Source: Bacteroidota bacterium
GTDB taxonomy: Bacteria > Bacteroidota > Bacteroidia > 2-12-FULL-35-15
Length of the DNA stretch: 32,918 nt
Direction: 5' to 3'
NCBI GenBank assembly: GCA_947466965.1
Contig: CANIFU010000027.1
Span: forward strand, 1 to 32,918
Both the position numbers and the translations under genes were made by a program. This document shows, in pieces, positions 7,304 through 16,046 of this stretch (its first letter is position 1; the number at the start of each line of letters is the position of its first letter). Below the pieces are notes generated by a model, which was not told where the DNA came from, did not search any database, and worked only from the letters and a program-made list of their open reading frames with translations.

Positions 7304-10300
7304 TTAATTCAGCTTATACTCCAAGCCGTTCTCTTTTAGCAAATCCAATAAATCATTATTCGGATTTAATTTTATTTTTTTTGAAGGCATAACCACTGCA
7401 ATATTTTCTTCTGTATCGTATACTCTGAAATGCAATGCGCAGTTGCGGGGTTCTGAAGCACTGTTTTTATTGATGATATCGTTCAGTTTATCCATAAATT
7501 CATCATTCAAATCTTTTAAAGAAACATTCACAGTAATGCTTCTCGCCATTTTATCTCTCAACTCCGATAACAGTTGAATGTTGCTTACTTTATATTCGTA
7601 ATTCCCGGTATTTCTGAAGCGCTCCGCAATTTTCCCTTTCACAAACAGAAATAAACCGTTTACCATGTATTGCTTGAACTTCACGTAATCCTCACCAAAA
7701 AATGCCATTTCGGACGATTCATTATAATCTTCGATCGTGATCTTACCCCAAGGATTTCCGTTTTTTGTAACACCATTGTGCACATTTGTTACGATGCCGC
7801 CCAATGTCAATTCTTTATTTTTATGTTCTTCGATCTTTTTAATGTCTGCTAACGTATGCGGACAAAAATTATCCATTTCTAATTTATAAGTATCCAATGG
7901 ATGTCCGGATATAAAAAATCCAACAACATCTTTTTCATTTTTTAATTGTTCTAAATTGCTCCAGGCTTCGCACACAGGTACTTTAGGCTCGGGCATATCA
8001 ACAGATGAATCTTCTCCAAACAAGGATACCTGCGCTGAATTCTCCCCTTCCTGATGAGAACTTCCATAACGGATTACACGTTCTAAAAAATTCCCATTAT
8101 CGTTTCCTTCCGTGAAAAAATAAGTAGCACGGTGAATCTCGAATGAATCTAAACCACCTGCATTTGCTAAACTTTCAAATGTTTTTTTATTCGCTGCCCG
8201 TAAATTAATTCTTCTAACAAAATCAAAAATCGTTTTATACGGACCGTTTGCAGCACGTTCCTCCACAATTGAAATAACCGCTGCTTCTCCTACTCCTTTA
8301 ACAGCGCCCATTCCAAAACGAATTTGTCCGCTTTTATTTACAGCAAATGCATACGCGCTTTCATTTACATCCGGACCAAGAACAGGAACACCCATTCTGC
8401 GACATTCATCCATAAAGAACGTTATCTTATCGATGTTACTCAAATTATGCGTCAATACAGACGACATATATTCACCGGGGTAATGTGCTTTCAGATATGC
8501 CGTTTGAAAAGCAACCAAAGCGTAGCAGGTTGAATGTGATTTATTAAACGCATACTGCGCAAATTTCTCCCAATCGGTCCATATTTTTTCAAGTTTATCA
8601 GAAGGCAAACCTTTTTCGGTAGCGCCTTCCATAAACTTACTCTTCATTTTATTTAATGTGTAAATATCTTTTTTACCCATAGCTTTTCGCAATACATCTG
8701 CATCACCTTTTGAAAAGCCTGCCAACTTTTGCGACAATAACATTACTTGCTCTTGATAAACAGTAATACCATAAGTATCTGAAAGAAATTCTTCCATCTC
8801 CGGTAAATCATATACGATGGCTTCTCTTCCATGCTTACGAGCGATAAAGTTGGGAATGTATTCAATCGGGCCCGGACGATACAAGGCATTCATGGCGATG
8901 AGATCTGCAAATTTATCAGGCTTTAAATTGATCAGATGTTTTTGCATTCCGGCACTTTCGAATTGAAATGTACCATTTGTATCACCATGTTGATATAACT
9001 CAAATGTTTTTAGATCGTCAAGGGGAATTGCATCAATATCAATAGACACTCCATGATTTTCCTTAATCAGTTTCAAGGCATCACGAATGATCGTAAGTGT
9101 TTTTAATCCCAAAAAGTCCATCTTAATTACACCGGCATCTTCAATAACTCTCCCATCGTATTGTGTAATCAACAAGTTGGATTCTTTGGAGGTAGAAACA
9201 GGAATTAGATCGGTAAGATCCATTGGAGCAATAATAATACCTGCAGCATGAATTCCAGTTCCACGCACAGAACCTTCTAAGATCAATGCCTCTTTTAAAA
9301 CACGAGATTGCATATCATCCCCTGCAAGTATCGCACGTAATCTTTTTACATCTTCTAAATCTTCTTTAGTTAATCCTTCTTTTTCTTCTAAACTCCCCTC
9401 CCCTATCATTGGCGCTCTGAGAACACGTTTTAATTCTATACCCGGTTTATCAGGTACCATTTTCGCAAGCATGTTTGATTCCTGCAAAGGCAAATCTAAA
9501 ACACGAGCAACGTCTTTGATACTCATCTTTGCAGCCATTGTACCGTAGGTGACAATTTGTGCTACTTGATTTTTCCCATATTTATCAACCACATAATCGA
9601 TCACTTTCTGACGACCTTCATCATCAAAATCCGTATCAATATCGGGCATTGACTTACGGTCGGGATTCAGGAAACGTTCGAAAAGTAAATTGTATTTGAT
9701 CGGATCTATGTTCGTAATTCCAATACAAAAAGCAACGGCAGAACCGGCTGCAGAACCACGGCCGGGACCGATTAACACACCGATATCTCGGCCAGCCTTA
9801 ATGAAATCAGCCACAATAAGGAAATAACCTGCAAATCCCATTGTTTTGATTGTGAACAATTCAAAGTTCAATCGCTCTTCCACTTCAGGAGTAATTTCTA
9901 TATACCGTGCTTTCGCACCTTTATACGTTAGGTCATATAAATAATCATCCTGGTTAGCAAAACCATCCGGAATAACATAGTTCGGCAACATGATGTCCTG
10001 CTTCAACTTCAGCGGAACAATCTTATCAACGATCTCATTTGTATTGTCTATCGCTTCTGGCAGATCACTGAAGATCTGCGTCATTTCAGCGGTTGTTTTA
10101 AAATAGAACTGATCGTTATAAAAAGCGAAACGTTTTCCTTTTGATGAATTAGAATCGTCATCACCAAAATCTTTCATGATGGGTGTACTTTGTTTTTCAC
10201 CTGTATTGATACACAATAAAATATCATGCGCATTCGAATCCTGCTGATCCACATAATGGGAATCGTTCGAAGCAATAATTTTAACATTGTATTTTTTTGA

Positions 10301-10900
10301 CCATCTGATAAGTACCTCATTCACTTTATCTTGCTCAGGAATTCCATGTCGTTGCAATTCGATATAATAATCTTCAGCAAAAATATCCAGCCACCATTTA
10401 AATTCCTTCTCTGCTTCCACTTCACCATTTTTCATAATTGCTTTTGGAACTGAGGCACCCAAACAACAAGTAGTTGCAATCAAACCTTCATGATATTGTA
10501 AAATAAGTTCCTTATCTATCCGTGGATATTTACCATACAATCCTTCCATGTAGCCTAACGAACATAGCTTTACAAGATTTTTATATCCTTGAGGATTCTT
10601 CGCTAAAAACAATTGATGATATCGAACATCTTTATCTTCTTTGGTGAACTGGCGCTTATTCCGATTCTCAACGACATAAAATTCGCAGCCTACAATCGGC
10701 TTTATCTTATTTGGATTTTCAGGCGTGTTGTGTTTTCCAGCTTCGGCAACAAATTTAAAAACACCAAACATGTTACCGTGATCGGTAATGGCCAATGCCC
10801 GCATATTATCATTTACTGCTTTTTTGTAAAGCGAAGAAATATCTGCGGCACCATCTAAAAGTGAAAATTGAGTATGTACGTGTAAATGGGAAAAATTCAT
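7304..10900 (-). CDS. dnaE: DNA polymerase III subunit alpha
   Basis: A 1198-residue replicative polymerase catalytic subunit of the C-family. The N-terminal PHP domain starts H-L-H-V-H-T-Q-F-S-L-L-D-G-A-A-D (His7 and His9), with I-T-D-H-G-N at about 38-43 and S-N-D-S-H-Y around 210. These metal-ligand positions look intact, unlike the degenerate PHP of E. coli DnaE. The palm motif P-D-I-D-T-D-F, with two catalytic aspartates, is near residue 420. Fingers, helix-hairpin-helix and a C-terminal OB-fold (L-T-L-G-G-I-V-T-N-V) follow. Length and order match DnaE1 (about 1150-1500 aa in Bacteroidota). A promoter candidate lies at 11049-11080, giving a leader of about 140 bases. trxA follows downstream beyond the opposing 5273 gene. 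Confidence 0.98.
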   Translation of the reverse strand: MNFSHLHVHTQFSLLDGAADISSLYKKAVNDNMRALAITDHGNMFGVFKFVAEAGKHNTPENPNKIKPIVGCEFYVVENRNKRQFTKEDKDVRYHQLFLAKNPQGYKNLVKLCSLGYMEGLYGKYPRIDKELILQYHEGLIATTCCLGASVPKAIMKNGEVEAEKEFKWWLDIFAEDYYIELQRHGIPEQDKVNEVLIRWSKKYNVKIIASNDSHYVDQQDSNAHDILLCINTGEKQSTPIMKDFGDDDSNSSKGKRFAFYNDQFYFKTTAEMTQIFSDLPEAIDNTNEIVDKIVPLKLKQDIMLPNYVIPDGFANQDDYLYDLTYKGAKARYIEITPEVEERLNFELFTIKTMGFAGYFLIVADFIKAGRDIGVLIGPGRGSAAGSAVAFCIGITNIDPIKYNLLFERFLNPDRKSMPDIDTDFDDEGRQKVIDYVVDKYGKNQVAQIVTYGTMAAKMSIKDVARVLDLPLQESNMLAKMVPDKPGIELKRVLRAPMIGEGSLEEKEGLTKEDLEDVKRLRAILAGDDMQSRVLKEALILEGSVRGTGIHAAGIIIAPMDLTDLIPVSTSKESNLLITQYDGRVIEDAGVIKMDFLGLKTLTIIRDALKLIKENHGVSIDIDAIPLDDLKTFELYQHGDTNGTFQFESAGMQKHLINLKPDKFADLIAMNALYRPGPIEYIPNFIARKHGREAIVYDLPEMEEFLSDTYGITVYQEQVMLLSQKLAGFSKGDADVLRKAMGKKDIYTLNKMKSKFMEGATEKGLPSDKLEKIWTDWEKFAQYAFNKSHSTCYALVAFQTAYLKAHYPGEYMSSVLTHNLSNIDKITFFMDECRRMGVPVLGPDVNESAYAFAVNKSGQIRFGMGAVKGVGEAAVISIVEERAANGPYKTIFDFVRRINLRAANKKTFESLANAGGLDSFEIHRATYFFTEGNDNGNFLERVIRYGSSHQEGENSAQVSLFGEDSSVDMPEPKVPVCEAWSNLEQLKNEKDVVGFFISGHPLDTYKLEMDNFCPHTLADIKKIEEHKNKELTLGGIVTNVHNGVTKNGNPWGKITIEDYNESSEMAFFGEDYVKFKQYMVNGLFLFVKGKIAERFRNTGNYEYKVSNIQLLSELRDKMARSITVNVSLKDLNDEFMDKLNDIINKNSASEPRNCALHFRVYDTEENIAVVMPSKKIKLNPNNDLLDLLKENGLEYKLN

Positions 10901-10912
10901 TTTATAGTCTTG

Positions 10913-10937
10913 AGTAATTAGTAATTATTAATTAGTC
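10913..10937. repeat. Short AATTA-word tandem repeat in dnaE leader
   Basis: The stretch is built from overlapping AGTAATTA and TTAATTAG words directly upstream of dnaE. It resembles the other short-word repeats in this window (4628-4764, 28926-28993). AT richness makes chance occurrence more likely here, so the call is tentative. Confidence 0.35.
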
Positions 10938-11048
10938 GTTCATCATTTAGTTAGCAGCATTACTATTAATTAAAAGATTTTAATCAGAGAAATAGCTTGT
11001 AAATTTAATCATAAAAAGAGTAGTTTCCAGACAGTGTTAATAAGATTA

Positions 11049-11080
11049 CAAAAGTAGCTTGTAGTTGGCTACAAAGCCAA
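11049..11080 (-). promoter_or_regulatory. Candidate dnaE promoter containing a hairpin
   Basis: The minus strand has TACTTTTG (11049-11056), a perfect TAnnTTTG -7 box, with TTG (11078-11080) 21 bases upstream; a TTTG at 11072-11075 is too close (15 bases). Between them is a perfect inverted repeat TTGTAG, TTGG, CTACAA (11059-11074). The hairpin could instead be the terminator of the esterase gene, whose stop is about 36 bases upstream. Confidence 0.45.
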
Positions 11081-11111
11081 TCAATAATGAAGGATGTAAA
11101 TACAGGTTAAT

Positions 11112-12014
11112 TCATTTTTTCATAAATTCAAGAATCTGGTTGTATGCAATTTTCTTGGGATTGATATAACTAAAAATCATTCCTGCATGACGCTTTCGTG
11201 GAACGGTAATTAATTGTGCATCTGATTGATATTTTTTCAATTCTATTATGAATGCATTGCTTTCCTTAATAATTCCCGGGTAGGTCTTTCCTCCAATAAA
11301 TAGAATAAACTTGGGCATGCCTTCGTGTAAATGAAAAAAAGGAGATCCGTTTTTCCATTGTTCCTCATCCTTCGTAAAAATGGAACGATAAACATCGTAA
11401 TTGTATTTTTCTTCCCGTTTCAAATAAGAATATATATCCAATCCGAAAGCGTCAATTAACACACATCCTTTAATTGGATTATTTATTTTTATGGAATCAA
11501 AATAAGAAGTGTCTGTAGCAATTAATGCTGCTAAATGCGCACCGGCTGAATGCCCGGAAACGTATATTTTGTTAGTATCACCACTAAAGGAAGTAATATT
11601 ATCTTTCACCCATTTTAAAGATTGGGCTACATCCATGGCCATGGATGGATAATTGACAAAAGGATATTTTCGGTAATCGATGATAACCGTCACGACTCCT
11701 TTTTTAGCCATTCCTTTTCCAAAGAAGCGATACATGGATTTATTGCCTGTAGTCCAGTTACCGCCATGTATAAATACAAGAACATCATTAGATACACTAG
11801 ATTTTCGTTTGGGAGAATAAACGTTTAACGTAAGTTGTTTCTCTATACTATAAATAATATTTTTTTGCTGACGAACGAATAACATTGAACAACTGCTTAA
11901 AAAAAGGCAGCTAAAACAAAGCAAATAAATTGTCAGGAATACTTTAGAATATGAAAAAGGGGGGTGCTGCAATAAATTTAAAAATCTTACGCTTCCTTTA
12001 TTTTGAAAACTCAT
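11112..12014 (-). CDS. Alpha/beta hydrolase (esterase/lipase-like) lipoprotein
   Basis: A 300-residue hydrolase of the BD-FAE/HSL-like alpha/beta fold. The oxyanion-hole motif H-G-G-N-W is at 83-87, the nucleophile elbow G-H-S-A-G-A-H puts Ser157 in place, and a C-terminal R-K-R-H-A-G supplies a likely catalytic His277. The acid residue is not obvious: the expected Asp after strand 7 (I-G-G-K-T-Y-P-G, 241-248) is not where I would expect it. The N-terminus has a hydrophobic stretch ending L-S-S-C (Cys42), a good lipobox, so the enzyme is probably membrane-anchored outside the cytoplasm. The n-region before it is unusually long (about 25 residues) but no later ATG precedes the signal core. Substrate is unknown. 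Confidence 0.85.
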   Translation of the reverse strand: MSFQNKGSVRFLNLLQHPPFSYSKVFLTIYLLCFSCLFLSSCSMLFVRQQKNIIYSIEKQLTLNVYSPKRKSSVSNDVLVFIHGGNWTTGNKSMYRFFGKGMAKKGVVTVIIDYRKYPFVNYPSMAMDVAQSLKWVKDNITSFSGDTNKIYVSGHSAGAHLAALIATDTSYFDSIKINNPIKGCVLIDAFGLDIYSYLKREEKYNYDVYRSIFTKDEEQWKNGSPFFHLHEGMPKFILFIGGKTYPGIIKESNAFIIELKKYQSDAQLITVPRKRHAGMIFSYINPKKIAYNQILEFMKK

Positions 12015-12062
12015 ACTAAATTATTGTTGGTTTAAAGCAGTAATTCAAAATACTAATCAAAA

Positions 12063-12098
12063 GAAAAAAAACCTCCAAGTGTTAAACAAGGAGGTTTT
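12063..12098 (-). terminator. Rho-independent terminator of the Usp gene
   Basis: On the minus strand AAAACCTCC (12090-12098) pairs with GGAGGTTTT (12068-12076) around a 13-base loop, followed by a run of T. It sits 26 bases after the Usp stop codon and ahead of the esterase gene, so the two minus-strand genes are probably separate units. Confidence 0.85.
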
Positions 12099-12123
12099 AA
12101 TAATCTTAACAACAAATTAATAA

Positions 12124-12945
12124 TTAGTATGGATTAAAAACGGTTGTATCTTTTCGTTCCATTGGACGGAAACTCAATACCGGTATATCACTTTCGTTTA
12201 TGATACGTTGAGCAACAGTTCCTATAAAGAATTCTTTCATGCTTAACTCTGCTTTTGTCATAATAAGTATCAAATCAGCTTCCACTTCATGTCCGTAATC
12301 CATAACCATTTGAGGGATATCAGTCCCACGTAATGTTTTGATTGTACAGCGTACATCCTGGTCTTTAATATGTTTCCAAACTTGATTTGAGTAAGAGATT
12401 AATTTATTTTCTGCTTCTTCATCTTTTTGAGTCAAAATAGAAATCACGCGGATATCAGCATTAAATATTTTAGCTAATTCAACCGCTTTATTTACTTTTT
12501 CACGTGTTTCTTTTGTTAAATCTAATGGCAATAAGATTGTTTTACATCCATCGCGGTGAACTTTACCTCGAATTGTAATAACAGGATGCTTGGATTCACG
12601 CACCATTTTAAATGCATTTTTTCCTATAATTTTACCTAATGAAATTTTAGAAGAAAGTCCTATCATCACAAACAAAGGGTTCAAAACATCAGCTACTTTA
12701 TTTATTTCTTCATAAACATTGCCTTTTCGAACCATTGTTTCAACAGGTTGCCCCGATTTCAAAGACGCATCTTTAGCCAATTCATCTAGCATTTTTTGAG
12801 CGAATGGAGGATTCCCTTCATCTACACTTAATAATATGATCTTAGAATTTGTTAATCGTGCAAGATTGTATGATTGACTTAAAGCAATAACTGTTTGCTC
12901 TGTAGAATCGATAGGAACTAAAATAGAATTTGCAACTACTGACAT
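12124..12945 (-). CDS. Universal stress protein, two tandem Usp domains
   Basis: A 273-residue cytoplasmic protein made of two Usp folds, about residues 1-140 and 145-273. Each begins with a strand carrying an acidic residue (I-L-V-P-I-D-S-T-E; I-L-L-P-L-D-L-T-K-E) and ends with P-V-I-T-I or P-V-L-S-F. The second domain has G-T-V-A-Q-R-I-I but lacks the full G-x2-G-x9-G-(S/T) nucleotide loop, so ATP binding is uncertain. Tandem Usp proteins of this size are common in Bacteroidota and linked to stress and stationary phase, without a defined biochemical role. It has its own terminator (12063-12098). A TAATTTTG -7 box lies 29 bases upstream. Confidence 0.92.
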   Translation of the reverse strand: MSVVANSILVPIDSTEQTVIALSQSYNLARLTNSKIILLSVDEGNPPFAQKMLDELAKDASLKSGQPVETMVRKGNVYEEINKVADVLNPLFVMIGLSSKISLGKIIGKNAFKMVRESKHPVITIRGKVHRDGCKTILLPLDLTKETREKVNKAVELAKIFNADIRVISILTQKDEEAENKLISYSNQVWKHIKDQDVRCTIKTLRGTDIPQMVMDYGHEVEADLILIMTKAELSMKEFFIGTVAQRIINESDIPVLSFRPMERKDTTVFNPY

Positions 12946-13356
12946 GGTATACTGTATTTTTTTATTTAGATTGCAAAATTACAAAATAAATCGTGAGAAC
13001 GAAATTTTAACTTTTTAATTCAAACTTTTTTTAATCTACTTTTTTAAATCATCAATAGAATCATAGTAGAGCCGCTTGTAACAAAAACTGAGAAACCCTT
13101 GCTTAGAAAAAAAGCAACTGAATATGTTCTTTTTGAACTATTTTTTTGCATTGACTTATTTTCCAAAGGCTAAACTGAAGAATAGTGCAACAAATAAAAA
13201 AAGAAATTCTCTTTTATTTACAACCCAAAATAGGAGTATTAAAAAACCAAAAGGTCAAAAAAGACAATAATTCTTTGTGATTTAAAGAAAAAGACGTACT
13301 TTTGCTGACCCAAAATTAATTTGGGAAATAATATTAATCATTTTAAACAAAAAACA
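12946..13356. other. 411-base divergent intergenic region between usp and rpsP
   Basis: No gene is supported here. The left part holds a possible usp promoter on the minus strand: TAATTTTG (12974-12981) with a weak TTCG at 13000-13003. The right part holds the strong rpsP promoter (13274-13304) and its A-rich leader. The middle (about 13030-13260) is AT-rich with no open frame, RNA gene or repeat that I can defend. Confidence 0.6.
13274..13304 (+). promoter_or_regulatory. Strong Bacteroidota promoter for rpsP
   Basis: TTTG (13274-13277), exactly 19 bases, then TACTTTTG (13297-13304): a full match to TTTG-N19-TAnnTTTG. Transcription should start near 13310, leaving about 47 bases of leader ending in an A-rich stretch before the ATG at 13357. 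Confidence 0.85.
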
Positions 13357-13893
13357 ATGCCAGCAAAAATTAGATTACAACGCCAAGGTAAAAAGGCTTC
13401 TGCTTTTTTCCACATTGTAATTGCGGATGGTCGTGCACCTCGAGACGGAAAGTTTATTGAGAAAATTGGTACGTACAACCCAACTACAAACCCAGCAACT
13501 ATTAACCTTGATAATGACAAAGCATTAGCATGGTTAAACAAAGGTGCTCAACCTACAGATACTTGTCGCGCAATCCTTTCTTACAAAGGTGTTATGTTCA
13601 AGAACCACTTACAAGGTGGTGTTACGAAAGGTGCATTAACACAAGAGCAGGCAGATGCAAAATATGCAGCTTGGATCGCAGAAAAAGAAACGAAAGTTAC
13701 AGGTAAAGTTGACAAATTAGCTAACGCTAAAAAGGATGCTTACAAAAACCGCATGGCTGCTGAATCTTCTGCAAAAGAAGCAAAAGCGGTAAAAATTACA
13801 GCTAAAAATACGCCTCCAGTTGTTGAAGAAGCGGCACCAGTTGCCGAAGAAACAGCATCTCCAGAAGCTGAAGCACCACAAGCTGAAGCATAA
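13357..13893 (+). CDS. rpsP: 30S ribosomal protein bS16
   Basis: A 178-residue S16. The first 80 or so residues are the canonical domain: M-P-A-K-I-R-L-Q-R-Q-G, then F-H-I-V-I-A-D-G-R-A-P-R-D-G-K-F-I-E-K-I-G-T-Y-N-P. About 95 further residues form a charged tail rich in Ala, Lys and Glu, ending in E-E-A-A-P-V-A-E-E-like repeats. Such tails are usual in Bacteroidota S16 and absent from the E. coli protein (82 aa). The start is the conserved M-P-A-K; an in-frame TTG 36 bases upstream is ignored. It has a strong own promoter and a strong terminator directly after it, as expected for a highly expressed gene. Confidence 0.98.
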   Translation: MPAKIRLQRQGKKASAFFHIVIADGRAPRDGKFIEKIGTYNPTTNPATINLDNDKALAWLNKGAQPTDTCRAILSYKGVMFKNHLQGGVTKGALTQEQADAKYAAWIAEKETKVTGKVDKLANAKKDAYKNRMAAESSAKEAKAVKITAKNTPPVVEEAAPVAEETASPEAEAPQAEA

Positions 13894-13911
13894 TTTCAAA
13901 AATCTATTTAT

Positions 13912-13942
13912 AAAAAGTCCCGCAAGTTGCGGGACTTTTTTG
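13912..13942 (+). terminator. Strong terminator after rpsP
   Basis: A 12-bp stem (13912-13923 with 13929-13940) has a GTCCCGC/GCGGGAC core, an AAGTT loop and a terminal T run. It ends only 10 bases before the next start codon (13951), with no room for a separate promoter. The downstream genes must be reached by readthrough or by a start inside rpsP. Confidence 0.92.
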
Positions 13943-13950
13943 TTACACTT

Positions 13951-14475
13951 ATGAGCGATATACACATATACCCTATCGGAAAGTTTGAATATAGGAATTC
14001 CTATTCAGCTGCGGAAACCCAACTAAATATCAAAGCAATTGAGGAGTTGCCACACCTTCTCAATTCTATTTCTGAAAAATTCACACCCGAACTGTTAAAA
14101 AAAAGTTATCGTATTGATGGTTGGTCTGCTCAACAAATTTTTCATCATATTGCAGACAGCCATTCGAATGCGCTTACTCGTATTAAACTTGCCCTAACAG
14201 AACATAATCCTATCATTAAACCATATAATCAGGATGCATGGGCAGTTTTGGCTGATGTAGATAATGTTGCAATTGAAGTCTCATTAAAAATGATTGAAGC
14301 AATTCATATCAGGTGGCTTGCAATAATAAATGCGATGAGTGAAACAGATTTTTCAAAAAAATATATTCACCCTGAATACAAGAAAGAATTTCGACTCGAT
14401 GAATTTATTGCCTTGTATGCCTGGCATGGAAAACATCATTACGGACAATTAAATACAATATTAAATAATGGATAA
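13951..14475 (+). CDS. DinB/YfiT-like putative metal-dependent hydrolase or thiol transferase
   Basis: A 174-residue four-helix protein of the DinB/YfiT superfamily, related to bacillithiol S-transferases. Histidines H66 (in I-F-H-H-I-A-D-S-H) and H159 and H163 (in W-H-G-K-H-H-Y-G) match the H, HxxxH ligand pattern of B. subtilis YfiT. The motif Y-R-I-D-G-W-S-A-Q-Q is also typical. I use the ATG at 13951; an upstream in-frame ATG at 13927 lies inside the rpsP terminator stem. The stop overlaps the rimM start by 8 bases, so the two are probably translationally coupled. In most Bacteroidota I recall rpsP followed directly by rimM, so this looks like an insertion. Substrate is unknown. Confidence 0.85.
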   Translation: MSDIHIYPIGKFEYRNSYSAAETQLNIKAIEELPHLLNSISEKFTPELLKKSYRIDGWSAQQIFHHIADSHSNALTRIKLALTEHNPIIKPYNQDAWAVLADVDNVAIEVSLKMIEAIHIRWLAIINAMSETDFSKKYIHPEYKKEFRLDEFIALYAWHGKHHYGQLNTILNNG

Positions 14476-15034
14476 AAAGAATTGTTTTAATTTGGGCTAC
14501 ATCGCCAGAAGAGTTGGAAATCATGGCGAATTAGGGTTTGTGCTCGATGTTGATGATGGCAGTAGATATAATAAACTGGAGTCGATTTTTATTGAACTTA
14601 ACAATTCTCTTGTGCCTTTTTTTATTAAACGAATTCAAGTAAAAGGCTGCAATGCAACCGTAAGCTTGGAAGGTATCGACTCAATTGAACGAGCTGAAGA
14701 ACTGTTAAAAAAATCAATATACCTCCCCTTAAACACATTGCCTCCTCTTAAAGGAAAAAAATTCTATATCCATGAGTTAGCAGGCTTTACAGCAATAGAT
14801 AAAAACTTTGGAATGATTGGAAAAATCACCGAAGTACTTGACTTTCCTCAACAAACGATACTTCAAATAAAGCATGGGGATAATGAAATTTTAATTCCTG
14901 CAAAAGAGGAATTCATTATTGCGATCAACCGCGAAACAAAAACAATTGAACTAAACGCACCCGAAGGATTAATTGATATTTACATCTCAAAAAAAGAAAC
15001 AGATGAAGCGGAAAAGGAAACGGACGAAGAATAG
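14468..15034 (+). CDS. rimM: Ribosome maturation factor RimM
   Basis: A 188-residue RimM, which binds S19 and assists maturation of the 30S head. The N-terminal domain starts with L-G-Y-I-A-R-R-V-G-N-H-G-E-L-G-F and includes the E-G-I-D-S-I-E-R-A-E-E-L-L segment. The C-terminal PRC-barrel has F-Y-I-H-E-L-A-G-F, G-K-I-T-E-V-L-D-F-P-Q-Q and I-L-I-P-A-K-E-E-F-I. Length is close to the family (about 170-180), with an acidic Lys/Glu/Thr tail. The start codon overlaps the preceding stop (ATGGATAA). It is the expected functional neighbour of rpsP, though one gene separates them. Confidence 0.95.
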   Translation: MDKKNCFNLGYIARRVGNHGELGFVLDVDDGSRYNKLESIFIELNNSLVPFFIKRIQVKGCNATVSLEGIDSIERAEELLKKSIYLPLNTLPPLKGKKFYIHELAGFTAIDKNFGMIGKITEVLDFPQQTILQIKHGDNEILIPAKEEFIIAINRETKTIELNAPEGLIDIYISKKETDEAEKETDEE

Positions 15035-15173
15035 TTTTTTAATTATAATTGATCTATTGATATTTCATTTCTAAGCATAAAGGGTAATACCTAAGTTTTT
15101 TTATACAAAACAAATTGGGTTTAAGAAGTTGATAATTGAATAATTTCAAAAATATAAAGATTAAAATGTAGTG

Positions 15174-15202
15174 TTGTTTTTAAGAAAAATAGTTTAACTT
15201 TA
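15174..15202 (+). promoter_or_regulatory. Possible trmN6 promoter
   Basis: TTG (15174-15176), 18 bases, then TAACTTTA (15195-15202), an imperfect match to the Bacteroidota consensus. It lies in the 219-base gap after rimM and would give a leader of about 45 bases. Readthrough from rimM is an alternative source of transcript. Confidence 0.4.
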
Positions 15203-15253
15203 TATACGATTATCGGTAAACGTTGATTTAATAAAACTGTTTTCTATTCCTTT

Positions 15254-15967
15254 ATGTCGAATCAACTATTCGCTTTTAAACAGTTCCGTATTCTTCAAGA
15301 TAAGTGTGCTATGAAAGTAGGCACAGATGCTGTTTTATTAGGATCATGGGTAAATGCTTCCAATGCAAAAACAATACTGGATATAGGCACTGGCACCGGA
15401 ATAATCGCACTGATGCTTGCTCAAAAATCACCTGCTCGTATTGATGCTATTGATATTGATTTGAATGCATTTACGCAAGCATCCGAAAATGTAAATCAAT
15501 GCAAATGGAAAGACCGCATAGAAGTTCACCACATTTCCTTACAGCAGTTTACTAAAGAAAGTGAACACAAATACGATCTGATCGTCAGTAATCCACCTTA
15601 TTTTATCGATTCATCTAAAGCTTTAGAAGAATCTCGAACAAATGCTCGACACACCGACCAACTGCCATTTAAAGATCTGTTAGATGGTATTTTGAAATTA
15701 CTGAATCCGAATGGTAAATTTTATGTTATTCTTCCAACTAAAGAAGCAGAATTATTTCGTGAGGAAGCAGAAAAAAATAAATTATTTCTGACAAAATTAA
15801 CACGAATCATAACGCGCACCGATAAGCCTGAAAAACGATTGATGATGCGATTCGAATTTAATCAACGTGCTTTTTCTGAAAGTTCAATTACTATCGAAAA
15901 AGATGAAAGACACTCCTATACAGATGAATATAAAGAATTAACGAAAGACTATTATTTAGCATTTTAG
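15254..15967 (+). CDS. trmN6: tRNA1(Val) (adenine(37)-N6)-methyltransferase
   Basis: A 237-residue class I SAM methyltransferase of the YfiC/TrmN6 family, which modifies A37 of tRNA1(Val). It starts F-A-F-K-Q-F-R-I-L-Q-D-K-C-A-M-K-V-G-T-D-A-V-L-L-type sequence, diagnostic for the family. The SAM-binding loop D-I-G-T-G-T-G-I-I-A is near 42-51 and the adenine-N6 catalytic motif N-P-P-Y-F near 113. Length matches the E. coli enzyme (245 aa). I recall it being found after rimM in Bacteroidota, as here. Confidence 0.93.
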   Translation: MSNQLFAFKQFRILQDKCAMKVGTDAVLLGSWVNASNAKTILDIGTGTGIIALMLAQKSPARIDAIDIDLNAFTQASENVNQCKWKDRIEVHHISLQQFTKESEHKYDLIVSNPPYFIDSSKALEESRTNARHTDQLPFKDLLDGILKLLNPNGKFYVILPTKEAELFREEAEKNKLFLTKLTRIITRTDKPEKRLMMRFEFNQRAFSESSITIEKDERHSYTDEYKELTKDYYLAF

Positions 15968-16046
15968 AATCTTACACATTAAAAGGTTGTATTCTTTTTG
16001 ACCACTTTTGAGTGATAACTATGAGGATTAATACATAATTACATCA

